Of a stretch of DNA of 23,148 bases, positions 1 to 8,835 are shown piece by piece. This DNA comes from Silene noctiflora (Eukaryota; Streptophyta; Magnoliopsida; Caryophyllales; Caryophyllaceae): NCBI GenBank assembly GCA_009801015.1, contig VHZZ01000075.1, positions 324,868-348,015 of the forward strand, given 5' to 3'. A model generated the notes under the pieces. That model was not told where the DNA came from, made no database searches, and saw only the letters and a list, made by a program, of their open reading frames with translations. Each line of letters opens with the position of its first letter. Positions within the stretch are counted from its first letter, which is position 1. The translations under genes and the position numbers were made by a program.

Positions 1-97
1 AACGAGTAAATGAGACGGGAAAAAATTTATATTTCCATTTAATTCGTATCAATGGATATTATACCCGTGCATAAATGCACGGGTTACACACTAGTAG
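1..97 (+). mobile_element. Helitron 3' terminus (partial element)
   Basis: A perfect GC-rich hairpin (CCCGTGCA, a short AT loop, TGCACGGG) lies at about 64-83. It is followed about 10 bp later by CTAG at 94-97 and then T. A hairpin just upstream of CTRR, with insertion before T, is the standard Helitron 3' end. The 5' end is outside the window, so size and content cannot be judged. The hairpin stem matches the one in the complete Helitron at 14524-15486, so both probably belong to related non-autonomous families. No replicase or helicase coding is visible here. Confidence 0.65.
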
Positions 98-987
98 AGT
101 TGGTAGCTTATTACAAAGTTATATATATGGATATTGACCCATTCAGTTGGTCCGACTTAAAACCGTCTTAACTTAAAAGATTTCTCATAACCTCATTTTT
201 ATTTCCACCTATATTTTAAGCAGGTGTGACTTGTGAGAGTTGTCTTAAGTTGAGACGGTACTAAATAAGAATTGGTGCAAGTCGATATATATTAAGCTTA
301 TTAGGTAGAACTGGCCAGTGAGAGAGACTGATCACGAGTCGGATCTGGTTTCACTGGCTTGAGACTGGTCCATATGAGCGAGTGGACTGAGTTGAGCAAG
401 CATGTGTTGCCTCAAGCTTGGCCCAGGACCGGCCTGTAAGGGGCGGACGTCGTAGTGGGTTAGGAGGTGGGCTGGAGGGTTGGTCAAAATTCAGCATGAG
501 CCACGGGCCGACCTAAGTCAACCCGCACCTTTGTCCAACTCTACTTGTCATGTACCTGATAACTTACGTGGATTTAGTCGGACCATGATTTCAATCAAAA
601 CTATCGCTAACATGTGTCCTAAGAGCACATATTAATAAATCGAATATGAAAAGATTCACAACATATCCTCATGAAAAATGCAAGCCCAATGAGAAATGGA
701 TTTATCATATAAATTCGAGTATTTGACATACTCTAATACTCGAATGCAACTCGACCAAATCTGTTCGAACTCCGAAACCAATTAACCCTTTGTAACGGAC
801 TAACAGTCGTTTATTTACTTTTACCGAACATATTTTTTGTGCGGCTAATTTTACCAAACGTAAACAAATAACCGACACAGAACAAGTATCTCAATCATTC
901 GACCCGAACTCCAAAGTGATGACTTTTTCTGTAACAAGATAAACAAAGAAGTGGAAGCGGATAATTCCCAGCAAAAGCTTGCTAACA
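98..987. other. intergenic region upstream of STR11, decayed repeats
   Basis: No gene is seen. The stretch holds a small palindromic element at 160-260 (listed separately) and a short block at 606-630 (CTAACATGTGTC followed by a GCACAT core) that resembles one arm of the inverted-repeat element at 11941-12100. A roughly 75-bp imperfect palindrome lies at 806-880, whose arms read GTCGTTTATTT and AAATAACCGAC. Positions 300-540 are a low-complexity GA/CT-rich stretch without coding character. The last 100 bp or so should contain the STR11 promoter and 5' leader, but no convincing TATA box is visible. Confidence 0.5.
160..260. repeat. short inverted-repeat (MITE-like) element
   Basis: The left arm CCGTCTTAACTTAAAAGA (163-180) pairs with the right arm TCTTAAGTTGAGACGG (243-258), whose reverse complement is CCGTCTCAACTTAAGA. 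The whole is about 100 bp with no coding potential. No clear target-site duplication could be fixed, so the superfamily is left open. Confidence 0.4.
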
Positions 988-3373
988 ATGGAGGCCATTG
1001 GACTATCAATTTTCCCCAAACTCACAATTTCACCTTCAAATTACTCAAAATGCACTTCAATTTATTCCCCAATTTCATACACCTTCAAATTATCTGATTC
1101 CTTCAATACCCAAATTAACCCACTTCGTAAAACTCAGGTATTTTCATAAAATTCCAATTTTTCTGCTTATAAATCATATCTTTTCCTTAATTTTGCATGT
1201 TTTTGCCAATTTTGATGAATGTTATGAATTGGGTATTGTCTTTTTTTTTTGTTCATTTTGGGTGTTTTTGTTGTAGAATTGGAGAGTAGTTAGAATGCAA
1301 GCTGTTGGAGAAGAGTATGAACTTAAGCAAATGAAGGATATGGCTGCTGCAAGAAAAAGATGGGAGGCTTTGGTAATTTTTCCGTTTATTTTATCATTAT
1401 ATTAAAGTTTTGTTAATACCGGGTAAAACTGCGTACATTCGACCCCACTTATTGCATAACTTGTGGGAGCCCTTGTATAGTGATGTTGTAATGTTGTGTT
1501 GAAGCTCCATTTTTCTTGATGGTGTGTTATGATGCAGGTGGGTGTTCAATTTTGGTTTGAAGTGATTGTGTACTTTCCCATTCATCATTCAATCATATTC
1601 TTTACATTTGCTTTTAGCACGGATTTTTAGGACTTCAGATGCATGCGACTTTTAAAGAGTATTTTGTGTTGTGCTAATCATACATGACCCAAAAAAGGAA
1701 ACGTAAAGAATCTGTTGAACATATCGAAAAGGAACAATGAAATGTAAAGAAACTGATGAATGGGAGGGAGTAAAATTGGAAAAGAACGATAGTTTTGAAA
1801 TTGAAATTGAATTTGTTAGTGTTCTTTAGCTTAATAAGATGTTCGGTTTCAAATGTTGTTTATCTGGCTATTGCATTGTATTTACTAACTCAGTGTCACA
1901 TAATTTGCACCCCGCTCTGAAATGGGAAACAGATTTGGGATTGAGATTTTCTAAGCTTAGATGTGCAGGATGTATTAGGAGAGTTGGTGAATGAGTGAAT
2001 TCTGTAAAAGTGTAAAACTGACTATTAGTAGCATATCACTATTCTATTAGAATGCCTAGGAAAACTTATTTTAGACGGAGTTACATGTGAGATCGACCAA
2101 TTATGCATATAATTAATATGGAATGCATGATACTAGTTGATGGTCTCAAGTGTGAGACTGTCTCGTTGAAGATTCAATGTTGAATGTGTATACTGATTAC
2201 TGACATAGAGATGATCTGATGGTTACTTTGCATGAAAATTGAACTTTCGTTGATATGTGATAGTCTGATTGTGGAAGCTAGTATGAAGCTTGTAGCTGTG
2301 ACTCCTCTGAGGCTTGAGGGTGAGAACTTTATTTTGTCCCTTGACCTTTAAAACTGTTTTCTACAGGTAAGATCGGGAAAAGTTAAAGCCTTGACGCCAA
2401 GGGAGGCTGGGTATGCTATCCAACTGTCTTCAAAGACTCTGCTTGATGTTCGTCCTGAATCAGAGCGCACTAAGGTAATTTGTATGAAGTGATTAACAAC
2501 TTCTTGTCATGGAAATAACTCAAATTCTTTGTAGTCTTTATTTCTTGTTGCAATTTTATCCTTTTTTTTAATTACAAATAAACATTAAATTTCTTAGGAT
2601 AGCTAGGTTTTTCAGCTTTCATATTAATTTGACAACATGCCTTTGGTGATGAAACCTCAGTCCTCCTCCTTTGTTACTATAACTGTCATTAAACCATGTC
2701 TATTTCAATTTTGTAGGCATGGGTGAAGGGTTCAGCCTGGATACCAATTTTTGACGTTGATAACGGCCTTGATGTTGGGAGTCTCTCGAAAAAGGCCTCA
2801 AATTTCATGATGGGTACTTTTCAGTGCAGTTCTTTTTCATTGCTTGACATACAACAAAGTTAGCATGTTAAATAATTTAACCACACACTTGGAAACTTTC
2901 TGAATGCAATATGCTACTGCAGCAAGTTTTGGTAGAAACCTGATAAAAAAAATACTAATTTGTATGTTCGTTTGTTCTTTCTTTGAGTGACTCGTAGTTT
3001 GCTCTAAGAAAAGACACGTTTTTCAAGTATTCAGAGTTTTAGACAGGCTATCTTTTCCTTCAGCATCTTTTTGTGTTTTGTGTAGGAGGATGGTGGAGCG
3101 GTGTACCTACTCTCTCCTATAATAAGTACATTTCTAGCCATGCCCCATCAAATTTACTTAATATCCTGTTTCCTTGTTGTAAATGGAACACGAGTATAAT
3201 TTTCTGCTTTCGTTTATCTTTTTAGCCAGTTCATATCCAAGGTTCAGGAGAAATTCCCAGAAGATACAGACCTTATCGTTGCATGCCAGAAGGGTTTAAG
3301 GTATAGCTAGTATCTAATGTTTTTAAGATATAAACCACCTAGATTACCGTGTAAGTTTACTTCAACGCAGCAG

Positions 3374-3416
<43 letters not shown>

Positions 3417-4691
3417 ACTATCCCTGAAAATCGCCTCTGTTAATTCTCAAAATAGAATAAATTGCAAATGCATCTATGGAAAATTAGTGGAAGTACCTGT
3501 CTGCATTGAGTAGTATGTTGTAATCTGAGTAATCGATGCCTTGAACTCTCTCCAGTCTGTACAGTCTATGTCTCCATGACTATTCAGTATTCTGTGATTT
3601 GAAGGTTTGGGCGTTTGGCGGTATAGCAAATATCAGTTTTTCAATTAGCAAGGCCTCTTTTGTAAACAACTAAATTGTGCTATAGTTACTCATAAATATG
3701 TTAATTAGATCCGCTACGCTATTATTCTAAAGATGCATAAGCTACTAGATGAAACATTGATGCAAATCCACAGAAATCATACAAATATGTCAAAATTTTC
3801 AAATTATGAGCTTTTCCCCTCTTCTATACCTTCACACCATTGAAGACGCTTGTGTCAGATCATTGGCTGCTTGTGAGCTACTTTGTAATGCTGGCTATGA
3901 AAATGTCTTCTGGGTTCAAGGAGGGCTAGAAGCTGCTGACGAAAAGGTACTTGTTTTGGTACAAAAGTGACAAATGTTTATACTTTCTTGTCCCATTTTA
4001 CATTATAAGGAGCCTGACTAATAATGGTATTTGCTCCAAACTTTTAGGATTTCGAGAGAGAAGGCCCTCAGCCCTTTAAATTTGCTGGAATTGGAGGCCT
4101 TTCGGAGTTTCTCGGGTAACTATTTTATCTAAACTATACGCCGCCATCGTATTTGTGTTCGGAGAAGATCTTTTTCTTTTTTTTTTAAAAAAAATTCCAT
4201 TTCATATCTTTTTGTAGTTGGACTGACCAGCAAAGAGCTGCTGCTGCTAAAGAAGGATGGCAATATCGATTAGTCTTCTCTGCACGTCTGGTACGTGCAC
4301 AAGCAAGTTATTCTAATGATAGCGTGTCTTGTATGAGAAGGTTTCACATGTAAGACCTGTCCAAATCCTTGTGTATTCATCATCTAGTCATTAAGTTATT
4401 GGATTGGTTGTCTCACAAGACTTTTTCATGCCTCATCTGTTTCATTAGGTTCTTTGCGTTTGCTCAAAAAACCTTTCACGGAAAAAAAAAAAAAGCAAAT
4501 GTAAGGAATGCGATGAGATAGAGGGAGATAAGTTTTTATTTTGTAGTAGAAGACTTGAGACCATTGTCTACTTTGTCCTATCGTATAAAATGAAGCATAT
4601 CTCTCTTTCTTGCTCTCTCCTGTTGCAGATCGGATTGATTTTTGCTGCAGATGCTTTGTTTCTTGCTGTTCAGCAAGTCCTCAAGAAATAA
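988..4691 (+). CDS. STR11: STR11-like rhodanese-domain protein, chloroplast-targeted (10 exons)
   Basis: Exons read as 988-1137, 1277-1372, 2367-2474, 2717-2813, 3086-3125, 3226-3300, 3859-3946, 4048-4115, 4218-4290 and 4629-4691. All have GT-AG borders and compatible phases, giving 285 residues, close to the plant family length. Residues 1-50 are rich in Ser, Thr and Asn and poor in acidic residues, as in a plastid transit peptide. The MQAV start of the mature part, TPREAGYAI, LLDVRP (107-112) and the active-site loop CQKGLR (Cys184 to Arg189) match what I remember of Arabidopsis rhodanese-like protein 11. The C-terminus (about 259-283) is hydrophobic and may contact a membrane. Rhodaneses move sulfur through the loop cysteine, which is present; the physiological substrate of STR11 is not known to me. 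Codons are intact. Intron 2 is the longest, at about 1 kb. The ATG at 988 is the one that opens the transit peptide. Confidence 0.93.
1418..1500 (+). mobile_element. Au-like SINE remnant in STR11 intron 2
   Basis: The run CCGGGTAAAACTGCGTAC followed by GACCCC, then a GGGAGCC block and a tail with repeated TGTTG/TGTTGTAA, follows the 3' half of plant Au-type SINEs (a GGTAAGGCTGCGTACA-like box, GACCC, GGGAGC, T/G-rich tail). The tRNA-derived 5' half with A and B boxes is not recognisable, so it is a truncated or old copy. It lies in the sense direction of STR11, 45 bp after the splice donor. Confidence 0.6.
2071..2170. repeat. small MITE-like palindrome in STR11 intron 2
   Basis: An arm with AGACGGAGTTACATGTGAGA (2073-2092) faces an opposing block with TGGTCTCA and TGTGAGACTGTCTC (2141-2164). 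Together they form a weak inverted repeat of about 100 bp of the GAGACGGTCTC type that is frequent in eudicot introns. A similar decayed block (GTCTTGTATGAGA, then TTTCACATG) appears in intron 9 near 4325-4350. There is no coding content. Confidence 0.35.
3377..3415 (+). repeat. 39-nt poly-T tract in STR11 intron 6
   Basis: An uninterrupted run of T lies about 80 bp after the donor of intron 6. It is most simply a mononucleotide microsatellite, or the A-tail of an antisense retroposed piece that has otherwise decayed. Its length is likely to vary between individuals and between sequencing runs. Confidence 0.8.
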
Positions 4692-5082
4692 AGTCCTTGT
4701 GATGTCTGTGCTGTTGGAATCACTCGTTGGCCAAATTCTGGTTTCATTTATATCTTTCAAAATCTAAGCATTTTCATTCCAATCAGTCAATCACATACTC
4801 CAGACATTTGTATGTAACCATGTATCATATGGTGTCCGGAATTTTGTAGCTAGATGTAGAATATCAAATAAGAACTATATGATATTAACTCATATTAGTA
4901 TATTGGAGTAGAGATTGATGTAATGAACCGTCATTGTTTGAATTATTGCTTGGTTATAATGCAATGATCAATCTGTTTGTCTTTTTCATCAATTCCTGAG
5001 CATAACCAAAAAATCTATGTGTATATGATGTGGAGGTTTTTGCTCATGGACGTGGTGTTATGAGCCTTCAACTGTTTGATCC

Positions 5083-5241
5083 ATGATGATACAAGGCACG
5101 GAATGGTATGTCTTATGCATTGCTATACTTGAAGCTGCAATTAGATCCAAGTCGTCTATTTCAGCATGTGAGGGAAGCTCACAGCTAAAGCTGCAGATAA
5201 GTGCAGAAGAAAGAGCTCTACCATCAATGCTCCAAAGCTAA
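5083..5241 (+). other. unassigned 52-codon ORF, possible gene fragment
   Basis: An ATG-initiated ORF of 52 codons (MMIQGTEWYV...PSMLQS) has a balanced residue make-up. The same frame continues past its stop with a coding-looking run (YLDIFLPALVTNVKL). About 250 bp further on, 5487-5546 reads KLHAADLFDNSVTQDSAFE between an acceptor-like TTACAG and a donor-like GAGGTAAC. I do not recognise the product. It may be the remains of a duplicated gene fragment, transcribed noncoding sequence, or chance. Confidence 0.2.
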
Positions 5242-5314
5242 TATCTTGACATCTTCCTGCCTGCATTGGTAACAAATGTGAAACTTTGAAAGCAACTGCT
5301 CTATTGTCAAATCT

Positions 5315-5363
5315 TTTTCGGACCCTCGCCTGGCGGGGTGCCATCGTGCACTGGGCCCTTTTT
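5315..5363 (+). mobile_element. Au-like SINE 3'-end fragment
   Basis: The block TTTCGGACCCTCGCCTGGCG, then GGGTGCC, GTGCACTGGGCCC and TTTTT, follows the last 50 bases of plant Au SINEs (CCCCGGACCC, GCGGGAGC, GTGCACCGGGCTGCCC, T-tail). Only this 3' piece is recognisable and the upstream half is absent. It is GC-rich against an AT-rich background. Confidence 0.55.
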
Positions 5364-6190
5364 GATGCTTTTTAATGTTTTTAGTACTCTTAAACTCCTA
5401 TTGGCCCATGGCAAGAATATCACAAACTAACAATAGTTCAATTGTAAAAGCCTTGAGTAGTTCACGTGGTATGAGTACTGTTACAGGAAGTTGCACGCAG
5501 CAGACCTTTTTGACAACAGCGTCACACAAGACAGTGCATTTGAGGTAACTAGTTTCTCTTATCCAGCTGTTGCTTGCTTCATCACTTGTGTTCATATTTG
5601 GTTTTGGCGGATGAAGTATAATAAAGCTTCTAACTGTGTCTGTAGAAAACATTCTTCGTATGCATACTTGACACTTGGACATGGGTGTCATATTTCATTT
5701 TAAGCCTAAAACACGAGTAATCTCATCAAATTAGTAAAATCCTACCCTTAAACATGAGTAACATGATTAGGGTAGTTCACATGTCCCTTTCACTTCCCTT
5801 GACGTTGCAGCTGGTGAAATTATTACAATCGGGCTCTTTCCCTTGATTAAATGGAGTACAGGATTAGTACTTTTAATCTGTGTCCCAGTATCTGACATTT
5901 TGCATAGCTATTGCAATGAGCGTTATATGAGTACCCAAATACTAGAACTGTTAGTCAGTCATCTTGAAAGGTTATACGTAGTATCATTTTTACGACTTCT
6001 ATTTTGGATGATGTTACATAGATAGAATGCACGTGTATCATGATCGTGAAACAACCAATATGTATGTGATATCTTCATGCACAAACACAAGACAGAAGTA
6101 TATTTAGATAAAGATAATGTTTTCTGCTAATTGCTATTGATACTACAGCTTTGTTGTAATACATGCAATCGTACAAACAGTGGCTGACAT

Positions 6191-8365
6191 TCATTTACCG
6201 GGATTTACAGGAGTTGCGACAGCAAGAAGAGGAGTCTTCCTATGCACGGTAAGTCCACTGCACTCATTGGTGTCTAAAGACTCACCTTCTGATCCACCAG
6301 GCAATGTCCAATTGAACTTATGGATGAGGTTTGCTAATACCAGCTCAAGATTTGCAATGGCAAATGTTATTCCAGGGCATATTCTTCTACCTGCTCCGAA
6401 TGGAATTAACTCAAAGTCCTGCCCTTTGTAGTCTATTGAAGAATTCAAAAACCTGCCTGGAAAAAAATTCTCAGGGTCATCCCAGGAAGCAGAATTTCTT
6501 TGGATTGCCCATGCATTGATAATAACTAAAGTTCCCGATGGTATATCATAGCCGTTAATTTTGGCATCTTGTGTAGACAGTCGGGGTACCAACAAAGGAA
6601 TAGGAGGGTGCAGCCGAAGTGTCTCCTTGATTACTGCCTTCAAGAACTTCATGTGCTCAAGATCGTCTTCAATTACATATGATCTTACTCCGGTAATTCC
6701 TCTTACCTCATTCTTCAATTCTTCCATGACCATGTTATGTCTTAACAACTCAGTCATAGCCCATTCCAGGACTGCATAAGTTGTATCAGTTCCGGCAGAA
6801 AATACGTCCTGCATGAATCAATAATAAGATTCCATGACCATGTTATGTCTTAACAACTCAGTCATAGCCCATTCCAGGACTGCATAATAAGTTGTATCAG
6901 TTCCGGCAGAAAATACGTCCTGCATGAATCAATAATAAGATATACATATTCTATTTCTAGCTTTTGAGGATAACATGCACATTTCGCTACGAAATTGGCA
7001 TAAACATGTATTTGCATAAATTGCAAACTCAAGCTGGTTACTTCTCAGTTCTCAGGCATCTAAGATTTCTTTTGGTGGTTATTTTTATTGATGCATCTAA
7101 GATCCTAATTCAGATATTTGGAGTATCATGCATATTCTTGGCCAAGAGCTTAAATGCAGAGTAAAATGTATGGAAGAAGATGAATCATTTGGGTTAACTG
7201 AGGTCATTCTGGACCAGGTTATTTTTGCGCGGGACTGATTCAGGTTAATAATTTCAGATCAGGCCAACATCGGGTCTAGCAAAATACGGCCCATTTGAGG
7301 CCTGATTGGAGTGTTTTGAGTTATTTGTTTTGGTCTATTTGGGGTTCTCGGATCAGATTTTTCGGGTCCGGTCACTCGGTACTGATAAAAGGTAGGGGCC
7401 AGAGGAAACCGATAAAAAAAAACAGTAGAGAGATGAAATCTTACCAGTATGATAGCTTTGATGCTGTCTCTTTCAACAGGAAAGCCAATCGTCTCATCTT
7501 CTTGAACGTCAAGTAGAACATCTACCAAATCCTTTATTTTCTTACACTTTCCACTATTCCGACCATCCTCGTGCTCTTTAAGGACCCCTTCAAGAAACTC
7601 ATCATATTCTTTAGCAACCTTATCAAGCTTAGCATCCCACCCATCAAGTTTATCAGTCCAACTTAAGAAAGGAATACAATCCCCAACTCTAAACATGCCT
7701 AACATCTCCTCAAACTCCTTTAAAAGCTTCCTAAACTCAGCACCGCCTTCTCTTTCACTGTATTTCCTTCCAGATGCCACCCTACATATGACGTTGCAAG
7801 TTAAAGTCATAACCATATCACTGAAATTCACTGGTGTTGATGATGATTTTTCAATTTGCCCCATGAGAAGTACCATCTCTTCTTCTCTTACACTACGAAA
7901 TGATAAAACCCTTTTGGTATTCAAGAGCTGAAGAACACAAATACTCTTCATTTGCCTCCAATATTCACCATATGGTGCCGATGCCACGTTCCTGCAGTTG
8001 TAGAGAAGTTTTTTGGCTGTTTTATTTGCTGCCCTGCTTGAAAATTTAGCATCATGTGTTTTCATGATCGCACTAGCGGCTTTTGCAGATGAAACAACAA
8101 GGATCGGTGTTTGCCCGAGATGAACCATCATGAGCTCACCATATATTTCAGAAAGGGATCTGAGTGTGCGATGAGGGTACGTCCCTAGTTGATGGAGGTT
8201 GCCTAAAATCGGGAGCTTTGGTGGAGACGGAGGCAAGTTTTTGTTGGAACGAGATTCGGTATAAAAAACCCATTTGTACACGAGATATATGAAGATGATC
8301 AATGGAAGAACTATCGACGGTTGCATACATAATAATCTCAGCTGTTCAAAACCAGGTATCATCAT
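6191..8365 (-). CDS. P450 gene A, CYP71-clan (CYP71/CYP736-like) monooxygenase
   Basis: Coding is complement(6191-6808, 7445-8365), giving 512 residues. The intron of 636 bp is phase 0. An N-terminal anchor (about 16-35) is followed by the Pro-rich hinge LPPSPP (44-49). Next come the C-helix YWRQMK, the I-helix AGTDTT (312-317, with the catalytic Thr), ExxR as ETLR (369-372) and the heme loop FGAGRRICPG (Cys451). The usual PERF reads PGRF (424-427). The product should sit on the ER and use a P450 reductase; its substrate is unknown. The sequence is closest by eye to proteins annotated as CYP736A/CYP71A-like. The chosen ATG at 8365 has A at -3 and is followed at once by a second in-frame ATG. 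The open frame upstream of it contains no earlier ATG. Two oddities are a 108-bp duplication across the exon-2 acceptor and an overlapping uORF. It is the most divergent array member. Confidence 0.9.
6722..6940 (-). repeat. 108/111-bp tandem duplication across the gene A splice acceptor
   Basis: Unit 1 (6722-6829) and unit 2 (6830-6940) are identical apart from a 3-nt insertion (one extra TAT codon on the minus strand) in unit 2. Each carries the acceptor TGCAG, the first 29-30 codons of exon 2 (beginning DVFSAGTDTT) and a little intron. Unit 2 is upstream in the gene. If its acceptor were used, the frame would read the I-helix and then hit TGA at the unit junction, so only the proximal acceptor (exon from 6808) gives a full P450. 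The near-identity shows the event is recent. Confidence 0.95.
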
Positions 8366-8420
8366 TTTTGTTTGGTGATAAGAGTTTGGTTTGATGATCT
8401 TTGTTCCTCCTTTTGAGCAT
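8346..8420 (-). promoter_or_regulatory. upstream ORF overlapping the start of P450 gene A
   Basis: The first ATG upstream of the P450 start lies at 8420-8418 in another frame. It opens 24 codons (MLKRRNKDHQTK...) and ends at a TGA at 8348-8346, downstream of the main ATG at 8365. If the transcript begins at the TATA-like site near 8513-8520, this uORF is included in the leader and would be expected to lower translation of gene A. That effect is inference; only the arrangement is seen. Confidence 0.45.
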
Positions 8421-8512
8421 ACCAACGTCTTGAATGTCTGCGCTGACTATCCAAGAATTATTAAAAAATGCTTAGTGCCTGTTATGCTAGTTTGTCACCA
8501 TTCATATTAAAT

Positions 8513-8520
8513 ATTATATA
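8513..8520 (-). promoter_or_regulatory. TATA-like box of P450 gene A
   Basis: TATATAAT on the minus strand, about 150 bp upstream of the ATG at 8365. It predicts a transcription start near 8485 and a leader of about 120 nt that contains the uORF. The local sequence is AT-rich, so a chance match is possible. Confidence 0.35.
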
Positions 8521-8670
8521 TGTCATGATGGACCCATGGATTTTTGTAAATGTCATCATTTTAAAGTATTTCATGTAGTTTCTCTTGTTTATAAAACTCG
8601 GTCTTTTACAATAAAAATTAGCGCCATACGGCAAAGGAAGATAGCTACGTAAACAATATAATGAATTTGT

Positions 8671-8676
8671 TTTATT
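8671..8676 (-). terminator. candidate poly(A) signal of P450 gene B
   Basis: AATAAA on the minus strand, about 160 nt downstream of the gene B stop and within the 470-bp spacer between A and B. The hexamer is canonical, but no cleavage site is visible from sequence alone. Confidence 0.35.
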
Positions 8677-8835
8677 CCATATAATTTCAAAGTCGTAGAA
8701 TAAGGAGTCCGTGACTTCGTTGAAAATGCAATTGAAAATGAAGATACACTCGTAAAACATGACATAAAAACAATCAAACATAAGGACAATCTTTTAGGTA
8801 TGAAAAACACAGCTTGCATCAACTTTTTTTTCCTC

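Larger units (their letters stand above)
4692..6190. other. intergenic region between STR11 and the P450 array
   Basis: The two genes converge here. The first 200-300 bp hold the STR11 3' UTR, with AATAAG-like signals near 4868 but no canonical AATAAA that I would stake a claim on. A SINE 3' fragment (5315-5363) and an unassigned weakly coding stretch (5083-5546) are described separately. From 5560 to 6190 only AT-rich sequence without a gene is seen. It must include the 3' UTR of P450 gene A on the minus strand. Confidence 0.5.

Noticed and set aside
998-1276. 92-codon open frame overlapping STR11 exon 1
   Set aside because: It is in a different frame from the transit-peptide ATG at 988 and runs through intron 1. 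The STR11 exon chain explains the region.
5156-5344. 62-codon minus-strand open frame
   Set aside because: Its N-terminal part comes from the SINE 3' fragment and the rest is not recognisable.
8366-8425. In-frame N-terminal extension of P450 gene A to 8425
   Set aside because: The codon at 8425-8423 is TTG, not ATG. The first in-frame ATG is at 8365, and it gives a normal anchor position.
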